64,000 bases of DNA from Lepidostoma basale (GCA_022606425.2 JAHDVF020000899.1:186001-250000), one strand, 5' to 3'. Counted from the stretch's first letter, positions 20,293 through 30,873 are shown. Program-made: numbers and translations. Notes: a model not told the origin generated them from the letters alone.

Positions 20293-20663
20293 ATTATGCA
20301 CACGTATGTTTGTAATATCCATTATTCATTCTGTGCTCATCGCGATGACAGTTAGATATTCAGATAGTGTAAGGTGAAAAGCAGATTTAATTGGACAAGT
20401 TTTAGTACGAAACATGACCTAAAACACTTAATGAAAAATGCACTAAAAACAAAAGCCATGTTCTCATGTGAACAAATCGCGTGTCGATGGTCCTCTATTT
20501 TGTATATCATAACATTGTGATTAATCGTTCGGAACGGACGGTGTTTTCAGACTAATTAATTTCCGAATCGGTGATTTTTACTTTCGTGGCAACATTGTGA
20601 TGAGCCGTTTGAGATATTAACATTTTAGAATCGTTCTGTACTGTCAAAAATTTGATATTTCTT

Positions 20664-20880
20664 GTTTCTTGAATAATGATGTAAAACTCCATATCCAATA
20701 ATTAATACGAATGAAAACGTATGCTTTCTAAAAGTTTTGTTATATTTTATGTGAATGGCATTTTAACTGTCTAAGGCATTATCAAATGTACATTTGATAA
20801 TGTCTTAGACAGGCGAAACATGTCATTCACATAAAATATAATTAAACTTCTAGAAAACGTTTTCATGCAAATGAATTCTT
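20664..20880. repeat. Family-B foldback
   Basis: The arms share ATTTTATGTGAATG and its complement and ACTTCTAGAAAACGTTTTCAT-like ends. The plus ribozyme-like core TTGATAATGTC-TTAGACA-GGCGAAACATGTC (20794-20824) keeps stem II by a G-U wobble. The minus arm is damaged. Confidence 0.65.
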
Positions 20881-20994
20881 TCTAAATGTTATACTTAAAC
20901 GAGATTCGTTTTACTAGGGCATTGCGAAATATTACATTTTAATGATGATATTGTAAGGCGAACACGTCACCCCCATAAAATATTATTATTATTC

Positions 20995-21500
20995 TTCTTC
21001 TTCCTCAGCCTATTCCCGTCCACACATGGACAAAGGCCTCCTCCATTCGTTTCCATGTCATTCTGTCCTGTGCAGACTGCATCCAGGTTATTCCGACGTG
21101 TCTGTTCAGATCATCTTTCCACCGTAGTTGCGGTCTCCCTGCACTTCTCTGTGCCGTCCACGGTCTCCAAGTCAGCAGTCTTTTTGTCCACTTTTCATCT
21201 GAGCTTCTGGCTACGTGACCTGCCCATTGCCATTTAAGAGTCGCCACCCAGTGGATGTCGGTGACCCTTGTTCTCTCTCTCACCGTATCGCTACTGACTC
21301 TGTCACCCAGGCTTATTCCTAACATGGCTCATTCCATGGCTCTTTGGGTCACTCGTAGTTTCTCGGCACTTTGCTTGGACAGTGTAACAGTTTCAAGACC
21401 ATAAGTTCCAACTGACAGAATACAGGCTTCATAGACTTTTCATTTCAGGTTGATCGGTATTTTCCGTTTTTTAAGGATGTAACTCATGTTTCCAAAAGCT
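20995..21500 (-). pseudogene. L-C: RTE-like LINE C-terminal domain with (GAA)n tail
   Basis: The minus frame 21325-21005 encodes 'LGDRVSSDTVRERTRVTDI', 'LKWQWAGHVARSSDEKWTKR', 'RSAGRPQLRWKDDLNR' and 'WMQSAQDRMTWKRMEEAFV', the typical end of RTE/BovB-like LINE proteins. Upstream (21330-21500) the thumb is frame-broken. The 3' end is a (CTT)n run on the plus strand. Further L-C fragments lie at 5057-5263 and 45694-46200. Confidence 0.8.
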
Positions 21501-21699
21501 GCCCAGCTTTGTCCAATTCTTCTTTTTAGCTCGGCCCAATCGAATATGTGTCCCAGGTACGTTCAGGTTGATAGGTCGTTTCAGGTTGATCGGTATTTTC
21601 CAGTTTTTAAGGATATAAAACTACTAGGAAACAGACGTTTTCAACTACGAGTATTATATCACATTATTACATTGCCTAATTTGGAGATTTACATATTTG

Positions 21700-21880
21700 T
21701 TCTACTTCTTCTTCTTCATTATGTAGATCTTGCGATCTGTTCAGACATTACTATCTTTAAATCCTCCTCTCCGCGTGGTCTGTCACAATGTCAGGTTCTA
21801 TCCTGTACTTCGTCTCAATTGCAGGTTCTGCGAATATCTCCGTTAGGTATCCTAATTCTAAAGGTTCTTCTCACGATAGG
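21700..21880 (-). mobile_element. Unassigned LINE 3' end with (GAA)n tail
   Basis: The plus strand has CTTCTTCTTCTTCAT then TGTAGATCTTGCGATCTGTTC, which closely matches 43295-43340. By pattern this is another 3'-end-only LINE family. Confidence 0.45.
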
Positions 21881-21933
21881 TCCCAATATCATCAATCATT
21901 GTTCAAGAAACAATACAGTAATATTTTATAAAT

Positions 21934-22200
21934 AGTCCATTTTTTGCCCGAAATTCTATGAAAGTTTACATTATTTCTGTTAAATTTTAAAACACTGTTA
22001 TAATATCACAATTTATTTTTATTTACTGAGAGTGTCGCGACAGCTGTTTCGCCAACCGATATTAGCATCATCAGGAGTTACAATAAACTAGTTTATGCTA
22101 ACATCGGTTAGCGTCGTTTAACTGTTTAACATCGGTGCGAAACAGTTGTTACGACACTCTCAGTGAATAAAAAGAAATGGTGATATTATAACAGTGTTTT
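21934..22200. repeat. Family-A foldback
   Basis: Begins with the end module (AATAGTCCATTTTTTGCCCG). The minus-strand ribozyme 22074-22039 has an intact core: CTGATGA, extra T, GCTAAT-ATCG-GTTGGC with wobbles, GAAAC, ACAGCTGT, C. The plus partner near 22127-22160 is decayed (GCGAAACAGTTGTTAC). The outer arms share AAAACACTGTTATAATATCAC. Confidence 0.7.
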
Positions 22201-22209
22201 CAATTTTAA

Positions 22210-22520
22210 CAGAAATAATCCATAGTTTTGCCTGAAACACTGTGATACTTCGACATTTTTATTTTAACAAATTGAAACAAAAGAAGTACGAGAAAGAAGA
22301 AAATATAAATATTCCATAGTTTTTGACGTTTTATTTAGAAACTATTATACTCATAATATCACAAATAATTTATTTAATTAATCCTATTAAATTGTCGCGA
22401 TAGCTGTTTCCCCAACATATACTGGCATCATCGAGCGTTACAATCAACTTAACTCGTTTATTGTAACACCTGATGATGCAAACATATGTTGGCAAAACAG
22501 CTGTAGCGACAATTTCATGA
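22210..22520. repeat. Family-A foldback, second adjacent copy
   Basis: The end module is at 22213-22245. The minus core near 22433-22399 is damaged (CTCGATGATGCC). The plus core 22470-22505 reads CTGATGA, extra T, GCAAAC-ATAT-GTTGGC, CAAAACAGCTGTA, so G12 and the cleavage triplet have changed. A fragment of family C (CCGATGATGATGG) follows at 22537. Confidence 0.6.
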
Positions 22521-22589
22521 TCGTTTATATCGTTCTCCCGATGATGATGGTATAAAACCTTTGAAATATAAATTAAATATATTAATGTT

Positions 22590-22800
22590 ACTTATTTACT
22601 TCCTATGGCCATTAAACTCATGAAGAGTTTTAGCTTTCTTGATGATTTTCCTCTAAGCTCCTTGATCTTGTATCCATTAGGCGCTGTCTAGGCCTTCCTA
22701 AAGGTCTTCAGTCGGTCTAGCCGCGTACAAGGTCTTGATTGCTCTGGTCTCTTCGGCTCGGCATACTTGCCCAATCTATGCTAGGCGACCTTATATTAAT
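22590..22800 (-). mobile_element. L-D LINE C-terminus with internal deletion
   Basis: The minus strand matches the L-D copy at 25468-25878 at both ends ('TRAIKTLYAA', 'KTLHEFNGHRK'-like) but lacks about 100 bp in the middle. Confidence 0.65.
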
Positions 22801-22854
22801 GTGGTTGTTTGAAATTTATTGATGTTCATTGTAAATAATGGAAAGAAAAATTAT

Positions 22855-22960
22855 AATTAAAATTTTCTTTATAAAATATATTTAGGTTTCGGCAACTCGC
22901 TGCCAGAAGATTGCGGCGAGCTGCCGAAACCGGTCGAAGCCATAAACCTAAGTGGAATTA
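22855..22960. repeat. Family-F foldback
   Basis: A short inverted repeat (TTTAGGTTTCGGCAACTCGC against GCGAGCTGCCGAAACCGG and CATAAACCTAAG). The plus core 22904-22935 is CAGAAGA (U4 to A), extra T, GCGGC-GA-GCTGC stem II, GAAAC, ACCGGT, C. Confidence 0.6.
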
Positions 22961-22984
22961 AACTTCATATAAATTATAAAGGAA

Positions 22985-23765
22985 TTCCTTAATAGTCCAT
23001 TGTATTACTGATACTTCAACATACTTCTTCTTCTTCTTCTTCAAGTGCCCTGTCGAGTCCCCCTAAAGTTGGCGATCACCTCGGCGAACCTGTCCCTGTC
23101 CTGCGCCGCTCAGAACAGCTCCTCCACACTTCGGATGCCGGTCCACTCCCTCACGTTTCGCAGCCAGGAAATTTGTCTCCTTCCGGGCCCTCGGCGTCCC
23201 TCAATTTTCCCCTCCAATATCAGTTGGAGAAGGTGGTACTTTTCCCCACGCAGTATATGACCCAGATGTGAGATTTTTCGAACCTTGATAGTTGATAACA
23301 GTTCCCTGTCAACTCTAGCTCGCCTCAGAACTTCGGTATTGGTAACCATATTTGTCCAGGGAACTCTGAGCATTTGGCGATGGAGCCACATTTCAAATGC
23401 TTCCAGTCTGTTCATTGAGTTAACTTTCAGGGTTCAAGTTTCACACCCGTACAATATAACAGACCACATATAGCATTTGATCATTCTCTGGCGGAGTTTC
23501 AATTTTACGTTACATTATTAACTGTTAAAATTTATAAATTTATTACAATTTTAAAAAAATATATATATATATATATATATATATACGAGTATATCTTTCT
23601 TGATAGCTTCGCTTTCGCCTATCAATGTCGGCATCATCAGGTGATATAATATTTTTTCATGTGAAGAAACGAAAAAAAATGTAACACCTGATGATGCTAA
23701 CATCGGTTGGCGAAACAGCTAACGCAAAAAATTGTGATACAATTTTAAATTTTAACAGTAAATAA
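22985..23765. repeat. Family-A foldback split by an L-B LINE
   Basis: The end module TTAATAGTCCATTGTATTACTG is at 22989-23010 and the body resumes at about 23510 (ACATTATTAACTGTTAAAATTT) after the L-B insertion. The minus core is at 23641-23607 (CTGATGATGCCGACATTGATAGGCGAAAGC). The plus core 23688-23723 has an intact CTGATGA and stem II GCTAAC/GTTGGC with GAAAC, but the cleavage triplet is lost. A (TA)n microsatellite lies at 23559-23586. Confidence 0.65.
23028..23510 (-). pseudogene. L-B: RTE-like LINE C-terminus, best copy
   Basis: The minus frame 23415-23110 encodes 'NRLEAFEMWLHRQMLRVPW', 'NTEVLRRARVDRELLSTIK', 'ISHLGHILRGEKYHLLQLIL', 'GRRQISWLRNVREW' and 'SVEELF', with the thumb ('LKLRQRMIKCYMWSVILYG'-like) upstream in another frame to 23510. 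It ends in a (CTT)n run on the plus strand, i.e. a (GAA)n tail. It was inserted into a family-A foldback. Confidence 0.8.
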
Positions 23766-23789
23766 GGAATATTTTTTTTCTTTCTTTTT

Positions 23790-24250
23790 TTTTCAAGGGG
23801 GCGGCAGCTGGTTCCAAAAACGACCTCTCGGTTATCTTCAACGCCCATCGGTGTGCGGTAGCGACCCCACTGAGAACCACTTTTCTACACTAATAGTGCC
23901 TACAATATTACGTCATTTCTCTCCGCCGTAATAAAACTCCCCTTTTTGCAACCGGGTTAATAAAGCAAGATTCATTTTCATACAGTGTCGGTAATTACGG
24001 TTCGTCCTTGGTAATCTCCTCAATCAGACTGGAGCGAGTCGTTGACTGCGACAGGGTCGTTACCAGCGAAAAGCTCTCTGTGCTGTAGCCCCGGGCGACT
24101 GTATAAAGAGGGCAACAAAACGCTCAATTACATTACAATTACCGATTAACGTTACGATGATATATACATATTACATTATACGTGCTAGATGTTTTTCCGA
24201 GTATTCATATAGACTACGAATGATTTCTTCATTCGTATCTATTAATTAAT
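23790..24250. other. Unassigned GC-richer block
   Basis: It is more GC-rich than its surroundings from a poly-T stretch (23770-23795) to about 24120 and includes a TATAAAG at about 24102. No reading frame, TIR or LTR pair is visible. It could be unique genomic sequence or an LTR remnant. Confidence 0.3.
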
Positions 24251-24257
24251 ATATGAG

Positions 24258-24535
24258 TCTTCATCTTCTTCTTTCTGTCCTGTCATACATCCGTGGTGCA
24301 TAGGGCCTCAAGGAACCTTCTCCACCCGACTCTATCGCATGCCTGATGCCTACCATCATCCCAAGCGAGGCCTGCTGATTTAACCTCGTTCTGCAGGGCT
24401 CTTTTCCAAGTGGCTCAAGGTCTGCCTCGTTTCCTTTTTCTCCCCCATAGGGGACCAGTCTAGTGCACCCTGAGCGATGCAGGCTGGGTTCCGTCTCAGA
24501 GTGTGACCGATCTACAGCCATTTGCGTCTAGCGAA
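24258..24535 (-). pseudogene. L-F: RTE-like LINE extreme C-terminus
   Basis: On the minus strand one frame reads 'LEPLGKEPCRTRLNQQASLG' and another 'CDRVGWRRFLEAL', the characteristic end of RTE-type proteins, with a (CTT)-like run at the 3' side. The L-F copy at 35612-35830 shares it. Confidence 0.6.
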
Positions 24536-24591
24536 TTGTTCTCTAAAAAATATTTAAGAAAGAAGTTAATTTAGAAAATATTTTTTATGAA

Positions 24592-24860
24592 TTTTTAAGG
24601 CATTATCAATACATTTGATAATGACTCAGAAAGGCGAACAAATTATAATAAAACTTCGAGAAAACACGCGTTATCATTTGTATTAATTATTCAACCAGCA
24701 ATACTGGACTATTTTAAGGAATTATTTTAAACCTCTTCATGGGAACAAAATAAAACCATTTTAAAAACATTTTAAACTAAACCGTTTTACGAGAATGGCA
24801 TTCTAAAGCATTATTAAATGTACTATTTGATTCATGTAAATTAGTTTTTTTAATGCGTTT
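24592..24860. repeat. Degenerate family-B foldback(s)
   Basis: AAGGCATTATCAATACATTTGATAATG is the foldback centre, followed by AAAGGCGAACAAATTATAATAAAACTTC. A second, more decayed unit lies at 24790-24835. No intact ribozyme core. Confidence 0.5.
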
Positions 24861-24889
24861 CAATAAAACATAACGAAAATTTTAGTATT

Positions 24890-25440
24890 AATTCACTACC
24901 CCACCCTTATTGACAGCCTTAACGCCCTCATTTACTCTAGACCCACTACTGCCCCTTTGCTCAGTTCCAGCACTCATTACAGGGCAGCACCGCCCCTTTG
25001 GCATCCTATGCACTAGAAGATGTGTGTACACGGGTAGTATCAGCAATTAAAATATGAGATGTTGATTTCGACATGTCCAGTTCACTCATCAGCGGTAATG
25101 GAGATGTTAGAGTATTTAAGCCCGCCTTCCCATATCCGCAGCGCCTCATCAAGATGCTCGAGGATTAGTGGAGACCATACTAATAGTCATAGCGGACAGT
25201 TAGACAAATAGGATTTACAGTAACTGTCATCAGTCGCCGGGGGACGCCGCATAGCATCGCGTGCAGGTGTCGGACTGTGGGCCTTTGGTAAACATCGCAT
25301 GTCTCGATCCATACGTTTTTAATAGTGCAACAATAGAGTTAGAATAATACTCGTCATATTAATGCACCTAATTGAATACCTCCAGCGATGCTGTATACAC
25401 AACTGCCCCGAGAAACTATCGGCAAACTTTGGGTCACGAG
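24890..25440. promoter_or_regulatory. GC-richer block with a TATA-like element, unassigned
   Basis: More GC-rich than the spacers, with TATTTAAGCCCGCC at about 25110 and the GC-rich CAGTCGCCGGGGGACGCCGC at about 25229. No frame is found. It resembles an LTR or promoter relic in composition only. Confidence 0.2.
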
Positions 25441-25461
25441 CTCATCACATAATAATTTATA

Positions 25462-25935
25462 ACTCACTTACTTCCTATGGCCATACAACTCTTGAAGCGT
25501 TTTAGCCTCCTTGATGATTTTTCGCCAAGCTCTTTGACCCTGGGCCTTTTGCTCCCAGCAGTCCGATTCGCACAACCTAGCCAGGTCAGCCAGAACATTG
25601 TCCATTAGGCGCTGTCTAGGCCTTCCTAGAGGTCTTACTCCAGTCGGTATAGACGCGTACAAGATATTAATTGCTCTGGTCTCTTCGGCTCGGCATACGT
25701 GCCCAATCCATGCTAGGCGACCGGCTCTCACGGTGCTCGTTATAAGGGGCTGCTTAGTCATAGTACGGATCTCTTGGTTGGTCCTAGTCCCCGCTGCAAC
25801 ACCGGGTCTAGGTCCCAGGATAATTCTAAAAATTATATTCTCAAACCAGTAGATTCTTTGTTGTCCTTTTAGAGTCATTGCTCATGACTCAGAACCATAT
25901 GTCACCACTGGCTTGATGATGGTGTTATAAATACG
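25462..25935 (-). pseudogene. L-D: RTE-like LINE C-terminus, best copy
   Basis: The minus frame 25878-25468 is open for 136 residues: 'MTLKGQQRIYWFENIIFRII', 'GTRTNQEIRTM', 'VRAGRLAWIGHVCRAEETRAI', 'PLGRPRQRLMDNVLADL', 'RAWRKIIKEAKTLQELYGHRK'. This is the post-RT C-terminal domain. The upstream polymerase is absent apart from 'VTYGSES' remains to 25935. Confidence 0.8.
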
Positions 25936-26221
25936 CAAATATAATAATTTATTAACCTATAAAATATAAATCTCTGTTTATGGTATGTACTTCGGTATTA
26001 TTACTGTTGGAATTATTGATGAAAGTCTGATTTGGTGGTTGTTTTATGCTTTGGCTAGATGTGTAGCCCGGAGAACTCTTCCGAACCTGGGTAGGCGAAG
26101 ATTTAGGGTATATGTGAAAGCCCTTATTTTTTCTAGGCATGGATTGCGATACGTATCTCCCCTATTCAAAATAATTTAGCGTATTTCATTTTTAAATATC
26201 AAATATGGGGTTTAAATTGTG

Positions 26222-26609
26222 GTTGAGATGAGATCCCTTAGACGTATGTATGTTAAAACGATGTTCGACAGAGTTTCAAATGTTGATATGCAGAGCGAAA
26301 GAAAATATTAAGAAAGGATCACTGCGTTGGTTTGGTCACAAGGAACGCATGGATGAAGAAGGAATGGTTAAAAAAGTATACGTCAACGATGAGAATGTAG
26401 TGCGTAGTCGAGAAAGACCGAGGAAAACATGGCATGACCAAATCAATTTTTTTTAATGATTAGCTATGTTAGAAGTCGGAAGAATCGATGTGCGTGTTTG
26501 AGCCGATGTAAGAATGTGGAAGAATCTAGAAAAGTGTATCAGGAGGAGTAGTCTGGCGGTCAATTTACTCTGCCTACCCTTTCGAGGAAACGGCGTGATG
26601 ATTTGTTGT
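26222..26609 (+). pseudogene. L-A LINE C-terminus, plus strand
   Basis: Starts with 'RSLRRM' coding and runs through 'GSLRWFGHKERMDEEGMVKKVYVN' and 'RPRKTWHDQI' (open 26250-26456), then the terminus GGCGTGATGATTTGTTGT. A hAT-like MITE landed in its (GTT)-type tail. Confidence 0.75.
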
Positions 26610-26850
26610 CAGTGGCGGTATTCCCATAGAAGCCCAGAAGCCCGGCTTGCGTAAGAAATTTTGAATCAAAACCCCCAAATCTAAGTAATCATGCCCCCGC
26701 ATAAACCAACAACCTACCTTCCACAAATGTTCCCATTAGACGTAAGAGGAATAGTCACAAGAGCTGAACCTCTGTAAGGCAGAAGAGGTTTTGATTCAAA
26801 ATTTCTTACGCAAGCCGGGCTTCTGGGTTTCTATGGGAGTACCGCCACTG
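26610..26850. mobile_element. hAT-like MITE, 241 bp
   Basis: The long terminal inverted repeats start CAGTGGCGGTA and continue through GCCCGGCTTGCGTAAGAAAT on both ends, about 60 bp each. It is flanked by a perfect 8-bp duplication, TTTGTTGT (26602-26609 and 26851-26858). An 8-bp duplication with CAGTGGCG termini fits the hAT superfamily. It has no coding capacity. A partial second copy is at 47374-47495. Confidence 0.85.
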
Positions 26851-26947
26851 TTTGTTGTTGGAGTTTTCATTTCGGTCCAAGAAACGAAAAATACTTTTTA
26901 TTTCTTACTGGAAAAATTGAGGTAATAACATATTTGTGAATTATTTA

Positions 26948-27512
26948 ATTGTTGCCGCACTTTGTGATAGTTATTTGTGACACAAAATACGTTTTCACCC
27001 TTCTGGTGTTAAATTAATACAAGTTTTTTCGTTTATAAAAATAATTTTGACAGGTGTCAAAATAAATTTTTCATTTGTTCCAATGACAATTTGAATAAAT
27101 TCTTCAATCAAATTTTCAAGTTTTTGCTGGTGTTGGATTGTTTTAAGTGCCTAATTAAAATGAAAACAGTGGAATAAAAATTAAATAAACACAAATGTCC
27201 GGATCGACCAGCTGACGACAAGTGCACCATCTAAAAGAACATTATGTGTTAAATTATTTTTATATGTTATTTTATTTCATATCATTGTATTTTGTATAAT
27301 TTGTTTTAGATTTATTATGTAGACGTTGAGTGATTGAAGTGTGCGCGGGAGATGCTTATTGGTGGCGATGAGGTTCGCAACCCATCACACCGCGTCTCTC
27401 GCGTTGGCGAAAAGAGAAGAATGAAGTGCAGCATCGATTAAAGTGTTGCAGTTCATTCTTTCTGTCTACCCTTTCGGGGAAACGGCGTGATGGTTAGTTA
27501 GTTAGTTAGTTA
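26948..27512 (+). mobile_element. Non-autonomous element with L-A tail (SIDE), copy 1
   Basis: Bounded by the 12-bp direct repeat GTGAATTATTTA (26936-26947 and 27513-27524). The body is AT-rich with TTTTGACAGGTGTCAAAAT and GGTGGCGATGAGGTTCGCAAC, then the L-A 3' terminus and a (TTAG)4 tail. It has no reading frame. Length 565 bp. Copies at 42417-42987 and 52045-52397 share the body. It probably borrows the L-A reverse transcriptase through the shared 3' end. Confidence 0.8.
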
Positions 27513-27854
27513 GTGAATTATTTATAACATGCGGTTGTGAATCCCTGAACATTTAATGCCATAAGATATTTATGAGAGTAATAACGAAATATAGTGCAGT
27601 TATTACTAAATACGCTCTTATCGTGCATTAGGCATAATTTTGTTGTTTCTAGGTTCATAAACATGTTCCCTTCATGAAGTACAAGATAATTCATAACAAA
27701 CCTACTTCAAAGTTTCTAGAAGTATATGATAGTAATTATTTTATTTGATTTATGTTAAGTTTCTCCAATAAAAAACAAACGACTTAGGTGTATTTTTAAT
27801 TCAATCAAAATATTTAAAAAATATGTACATCAAAAATCTTCTTTCGAAATTTTA

Positions 27855-27960
27855 TCTATTTTTACGTCTCTTGTAAACATGATTCCCAGATACGTAAATT
27901 CAGTAACTTGCTCCAAGTTCTCGCCCATCTCACTTATCGTCATACATTCTTCTTTTATGT
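27855..27960 (-). mobile_element. L-A LINE RT-thumb fragment
   Basis: The minus strand matches the 'YLGS-FT-DGR' and 'MTVCNISVNGENLE' portion of L-A. About 100 bp; no tail. Confidence 0.5.
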
Positions 27961-27974
27961 ACTTTTATATAAAT

Positions 27975-28452
27975 ATGATCCCTGAGATGGTTTGGACATA
28001 TGGAACATAATGGTGCAAATGAAAGTGTTATGAACAAAATAATGTAAGAAAGGTGTGGTCAATCCGTATATGATAGAGTGTCAAATGCAAATATAAGTAG
28101 TGAATGCGATGCGAATGAAAGTGTTATGAATAAAAGAATGAAAGAGTCGTTAATATAGTTTGGACACATGGAAAAAATGAGTGAATGCATAATGGTAAAG
28201 AGTGGTATATGTAAATGACGTGAACGGAGCTAGACATAGGGGAAGGCCGGCGAAAACGTGGCACGATCAAATCAATCAAATATTAAATGTTGGTCAAGTG
28301 AGAAGTCGGAGGAATTGACGTGCGTGCATGACACGATGCATCAACGTATAGGAACGTGAGATGTATATCAGGATAGAGCAGTGTGGCGGTTTTTTTCTTC
28401 AGCCAACCCCTCCAGGGAGACGGCGTGATGTTTAGTTAGTTAGTTAACTAAA
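27975..28452 (+). mobile_element. L-A LINE, plus strand, rearranged
   Basis: C-terminal coding in broken frames with a partly repeated start (RWFGHMEHNGANESVMNKIM-like twice), the terminus CCCTCCAGGGAGACGGCGTGATG and a (TTAG)n tail at 28430-28446. A minus-strand L-A tail follows immediately (28455-28490), giving tail-to-tail copies. Confidence 0.65.
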
Positions 28453-28554
28453 TAACTATCTTACTAACTAAATAACTAACAATCACGTCATCAGCATCAT
28501 GTAGATAAAAAAAAGATGAATAATAAAGATTTATAATTTTTTTAAAGATTTTTT

Positions 28555-28970
28555 GTAACAATTTTATGGAGCTTGCCTCACTCATTTGTTGTATATATGA
28601 AAACCATATAAGTGACCCTTTCTTAATATTTTATGACGTTTGTATCTGCTTTCCATTCCTTCATAATTCTTCAAGCGGTATTCTATAAAAAAAACGATAT
28701 TCTATCATATATCGTTTTTTCTCGCACATCATTCTCAGTGATATCATTTCTACGGCGTTTATCCTACTTTCATTTTTCTTCTGCCAGCTCCAAGCTTCAC
28801 TTTATGCGAAAGGATTGGCAGATTCGTTTTAGTGAATATATTTTTATTTGCATTGTCTATTTATTTATTAGCATTCTCTTAATAGTGCTTTCATTTTCAC
28901 AGGTTTTATCTTACCTTCATCTTTCTTTTGGCGTCTTCAAATTTCACTTGCATACATAAGGATTAACACT
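28555..28970 (-). mobile_element. L-A LINE, minus strand
   Basis: The complement of L-A coding from the 'VSLIWFSYIQQM' region into the RT thumb, frame-broken, with AAAAAAACGATATTCTATCATATATCGTTTTTT making an internal palindrome at 28689-28720. Confidence 0.55.
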
Positions 28971-28974
28971 AAAA

Positions 28975-29390
28975 CTTAAATAAGAATTAGGAAATAATCA
29001 TAAAAATAAAAACAAAATAAACGTTTCAAATTGTAAAGCTTTTTTATGGCGTCCATTGCGCATTCCAACATGGAGAATTAACGATTTATAGCCTAGTATT
29101 ATTCAAATCAAAACAAAATGGAGCCTTCCATGGTACATTATAAAGTCACTTTAGTAATAATTATATTAATATACTCCGAAAGCTCCTGTTGTGGTTTATT
29201 ATTTAAATGATATTAAAAACAACTGTATCCTTTAATGTACTATTATACTTGGTTCCCTACTAATAAAAATTATGAACGCCTTCGAAGACGAATTGCGTAT
29301 CATTATACTGGGATAATAGGTTATGATAATAATAAAACACTTTAAAAACAAACCCACAATCAGAAAAGAGAGCAGTACATAATAGAGTTT
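28975..29390. other. Unassigned AT-rich spacer
   Basis: No recognised coding or element landmark. Confidence 0.4.
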
Positions 29391-29528
29391 TATTGCCAAG
29401 CTTAGAGCTTGCAAAAGAAGGATGAAAGTAGGATGAATGCAGTAGAAATGAGATGACTGAGAAAAATGTGAGAGAAATTGATGAATGATAGAAAACCGAA
29501 TGGCGAAATAAAGAAGAAATGTAATGTA

Positions 29529-29849
29529 GTCCATTGTTTTGGCCGAAACACTATGATACTTTAATATTATACACTGTTAAATTAAAAAAACTTTGTTTCA
29601 TGTATCACAATTGTATTTCATTTTTCGCGACAGCTGTTTCGTCAACCTATGTTGACATCATCAGGTATTACAATAATATATGAACTGTCAAATTTTCTAG
29701 ATTTTTCGAACCTTTTGTGTAATTTTTCCTATGTCAATTTGAATAAATTTATTTGATATAATTAAATAGAATTATTTGAATAAATTTTAAAATATATTTG
29801 AATACAATTGTGATACATTTCACAAAGTTTTTTTCACATATTTTACCAT
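29529..29849 (-). mobile_element. Family-A ribozyme retroelement with TSD
   Basis: A 321-bp unit flanked by the perfect 13-bp direct repeat GAAATGTAATGTA (29516-29528 and 29850-29862). Read on the minus strand it contains the hammerhead (29664-29629), a spacer of about 70 bp and the terminal module GTGTTTCGGCCAAAACAATG next to the duplication. It has one ribozyme only and no partner arm. The TSD length and the sharp 3' end point to target-primed reverse transcription. Confidence 0.8.
29629..29664 (-). ncRNA. Hammerhead ribozyme, family A
   Basis: CTGATGA, extra T, GTCAAC-ATAG-GTTGAC (perfect 6-bp stem II), GAAAC, ACAGCTGT, cleavage C. The core is intact; stem I is weak, with one clear pair. 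Confidence 0.65.
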
Positions 29850-30299
29850 GAAATGTAATGTAAATGGCAGATGATTGTACAATAAGTAAAATTTAAAAAG
29901 ATGGTTTGGACATACAGAAAAAATAGTTGAAATAATTGTTAAAACGTTGTATACAAGCAGTGTGTGTAGAAAAGCAGAAGTGGGTGGTCGAGGAAAACAT
30001 GGCATGACCAAATTAGTCAATTATTAAAAGAGGGTCACATTCGAAATCGAAAAAATCGATGAGTGTGCATGTTACGATGTATGAATATAGAGGAACTCGA
30101 GAGGTATGTCAGGATAGAGTAGTGTGGCGGTTAATCTTCTCTGCTTACCCCTCCGGTGAAACGGGATGATGGTTAGTTAGTTAGTTATATTGCTCTAATT
30201 TTTCCAATGGAATCAAATCTATCGAAAGAGTTAGAATTGATTGAATATATTAAATTAATTTAAGGCGTTAACACTATGGAATTTAATAAAAATAAAAAT

Positions 30300-30440
30300 G
30301 TAAATATCTTCTTAAAATGTATATTTAGTTAAAATCTACTGATATTTGTGTCTTCGATAGGTTTCAGCAGGTCTCTTCCATCTTCTGGTGTTCTCCCAGA
30401 AGATGGCAGCTAGTTGGTTTAAGCTAAATATACATTTTTA
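30300..30440. repeat. Family-F foldback, degenerate
   Basis: The arms share AAATGTATATTTAG / CTAAATATACATTT. The minus core reads CAGAAGA-T-GG...TGAAACCTATC and the plus core CAGAAGATGGCAGC...TTTAAGC; both are damaged. Confidence 0.6.
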
Positions 30441-30445
30441 AAAGA

Positions 30446-30873
30446 TTACACTGGGCGGTAAAAAAAAATCTGCCTCTGACACAATTCCTGCTGATTTTTA
30501 CGTAAAATATTTCAGAGAATAAAAGGGGGGAGGGGGCTGGAAGAATCGGATACAAGTGAAAAAATTTAAGAAAAATAAATAAATAAAAACCGATCATTTT
30601 TGATGATTTTTTTACAATTTAAGGGGTCCCAAATCTACCTCTTTGCTACAAATGTTATGTTTTTGAACTTTTCACCTCTCTAGTACTTCAGAAGAAATGT
30701 AAAAAAATTATCCTTTTCATCCCTCTAAATTATGGAAAAGTGATCAAAAAATAGGTGGGAGCTATCCCCCAAAAACGATGGGTGATGTGAGGAAGTCATA
30801 ATTTGATTGAAAAGGTCCTTAATCATAAGAATCAGCAAAAGAAATGTCAGGGACAGTATTTTTTATTTTGCCG
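30446..30873. mobile_element. Possible MITE with imperfect TIRs
   Basis: The left end CACTGGGCGGTAAAAAAAA and the right end (complement CTCTGGTCGGCAAAATAAAAA) are imperfect inverted repeats around about 430 bp without coding capacity. The flanks share only TTA. The assignment is tentative. Confidence 0.35.

Larger units (their letters stand above)
29395..30190 (+). pseudogene. L-A LINE, plus strand, interrupted by a ribozyme element
   Basis: The left part (29395-29528) covers 'GCKRRMKVG-MQ-K-DD'-like thumb end coding. The right part (29850-30190) holds the C-terminal domain, terminus and (TTAG)3 tail. The family-A unit between them duplicated 13 bp of target (GAAATGTAATGTA). Confidence 0.7.

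Noticed and set aside
23559..23586. (TA)n tract as a functional element
   Set aside because: Ordinary dinucleotide microsatellite inside a repeat.
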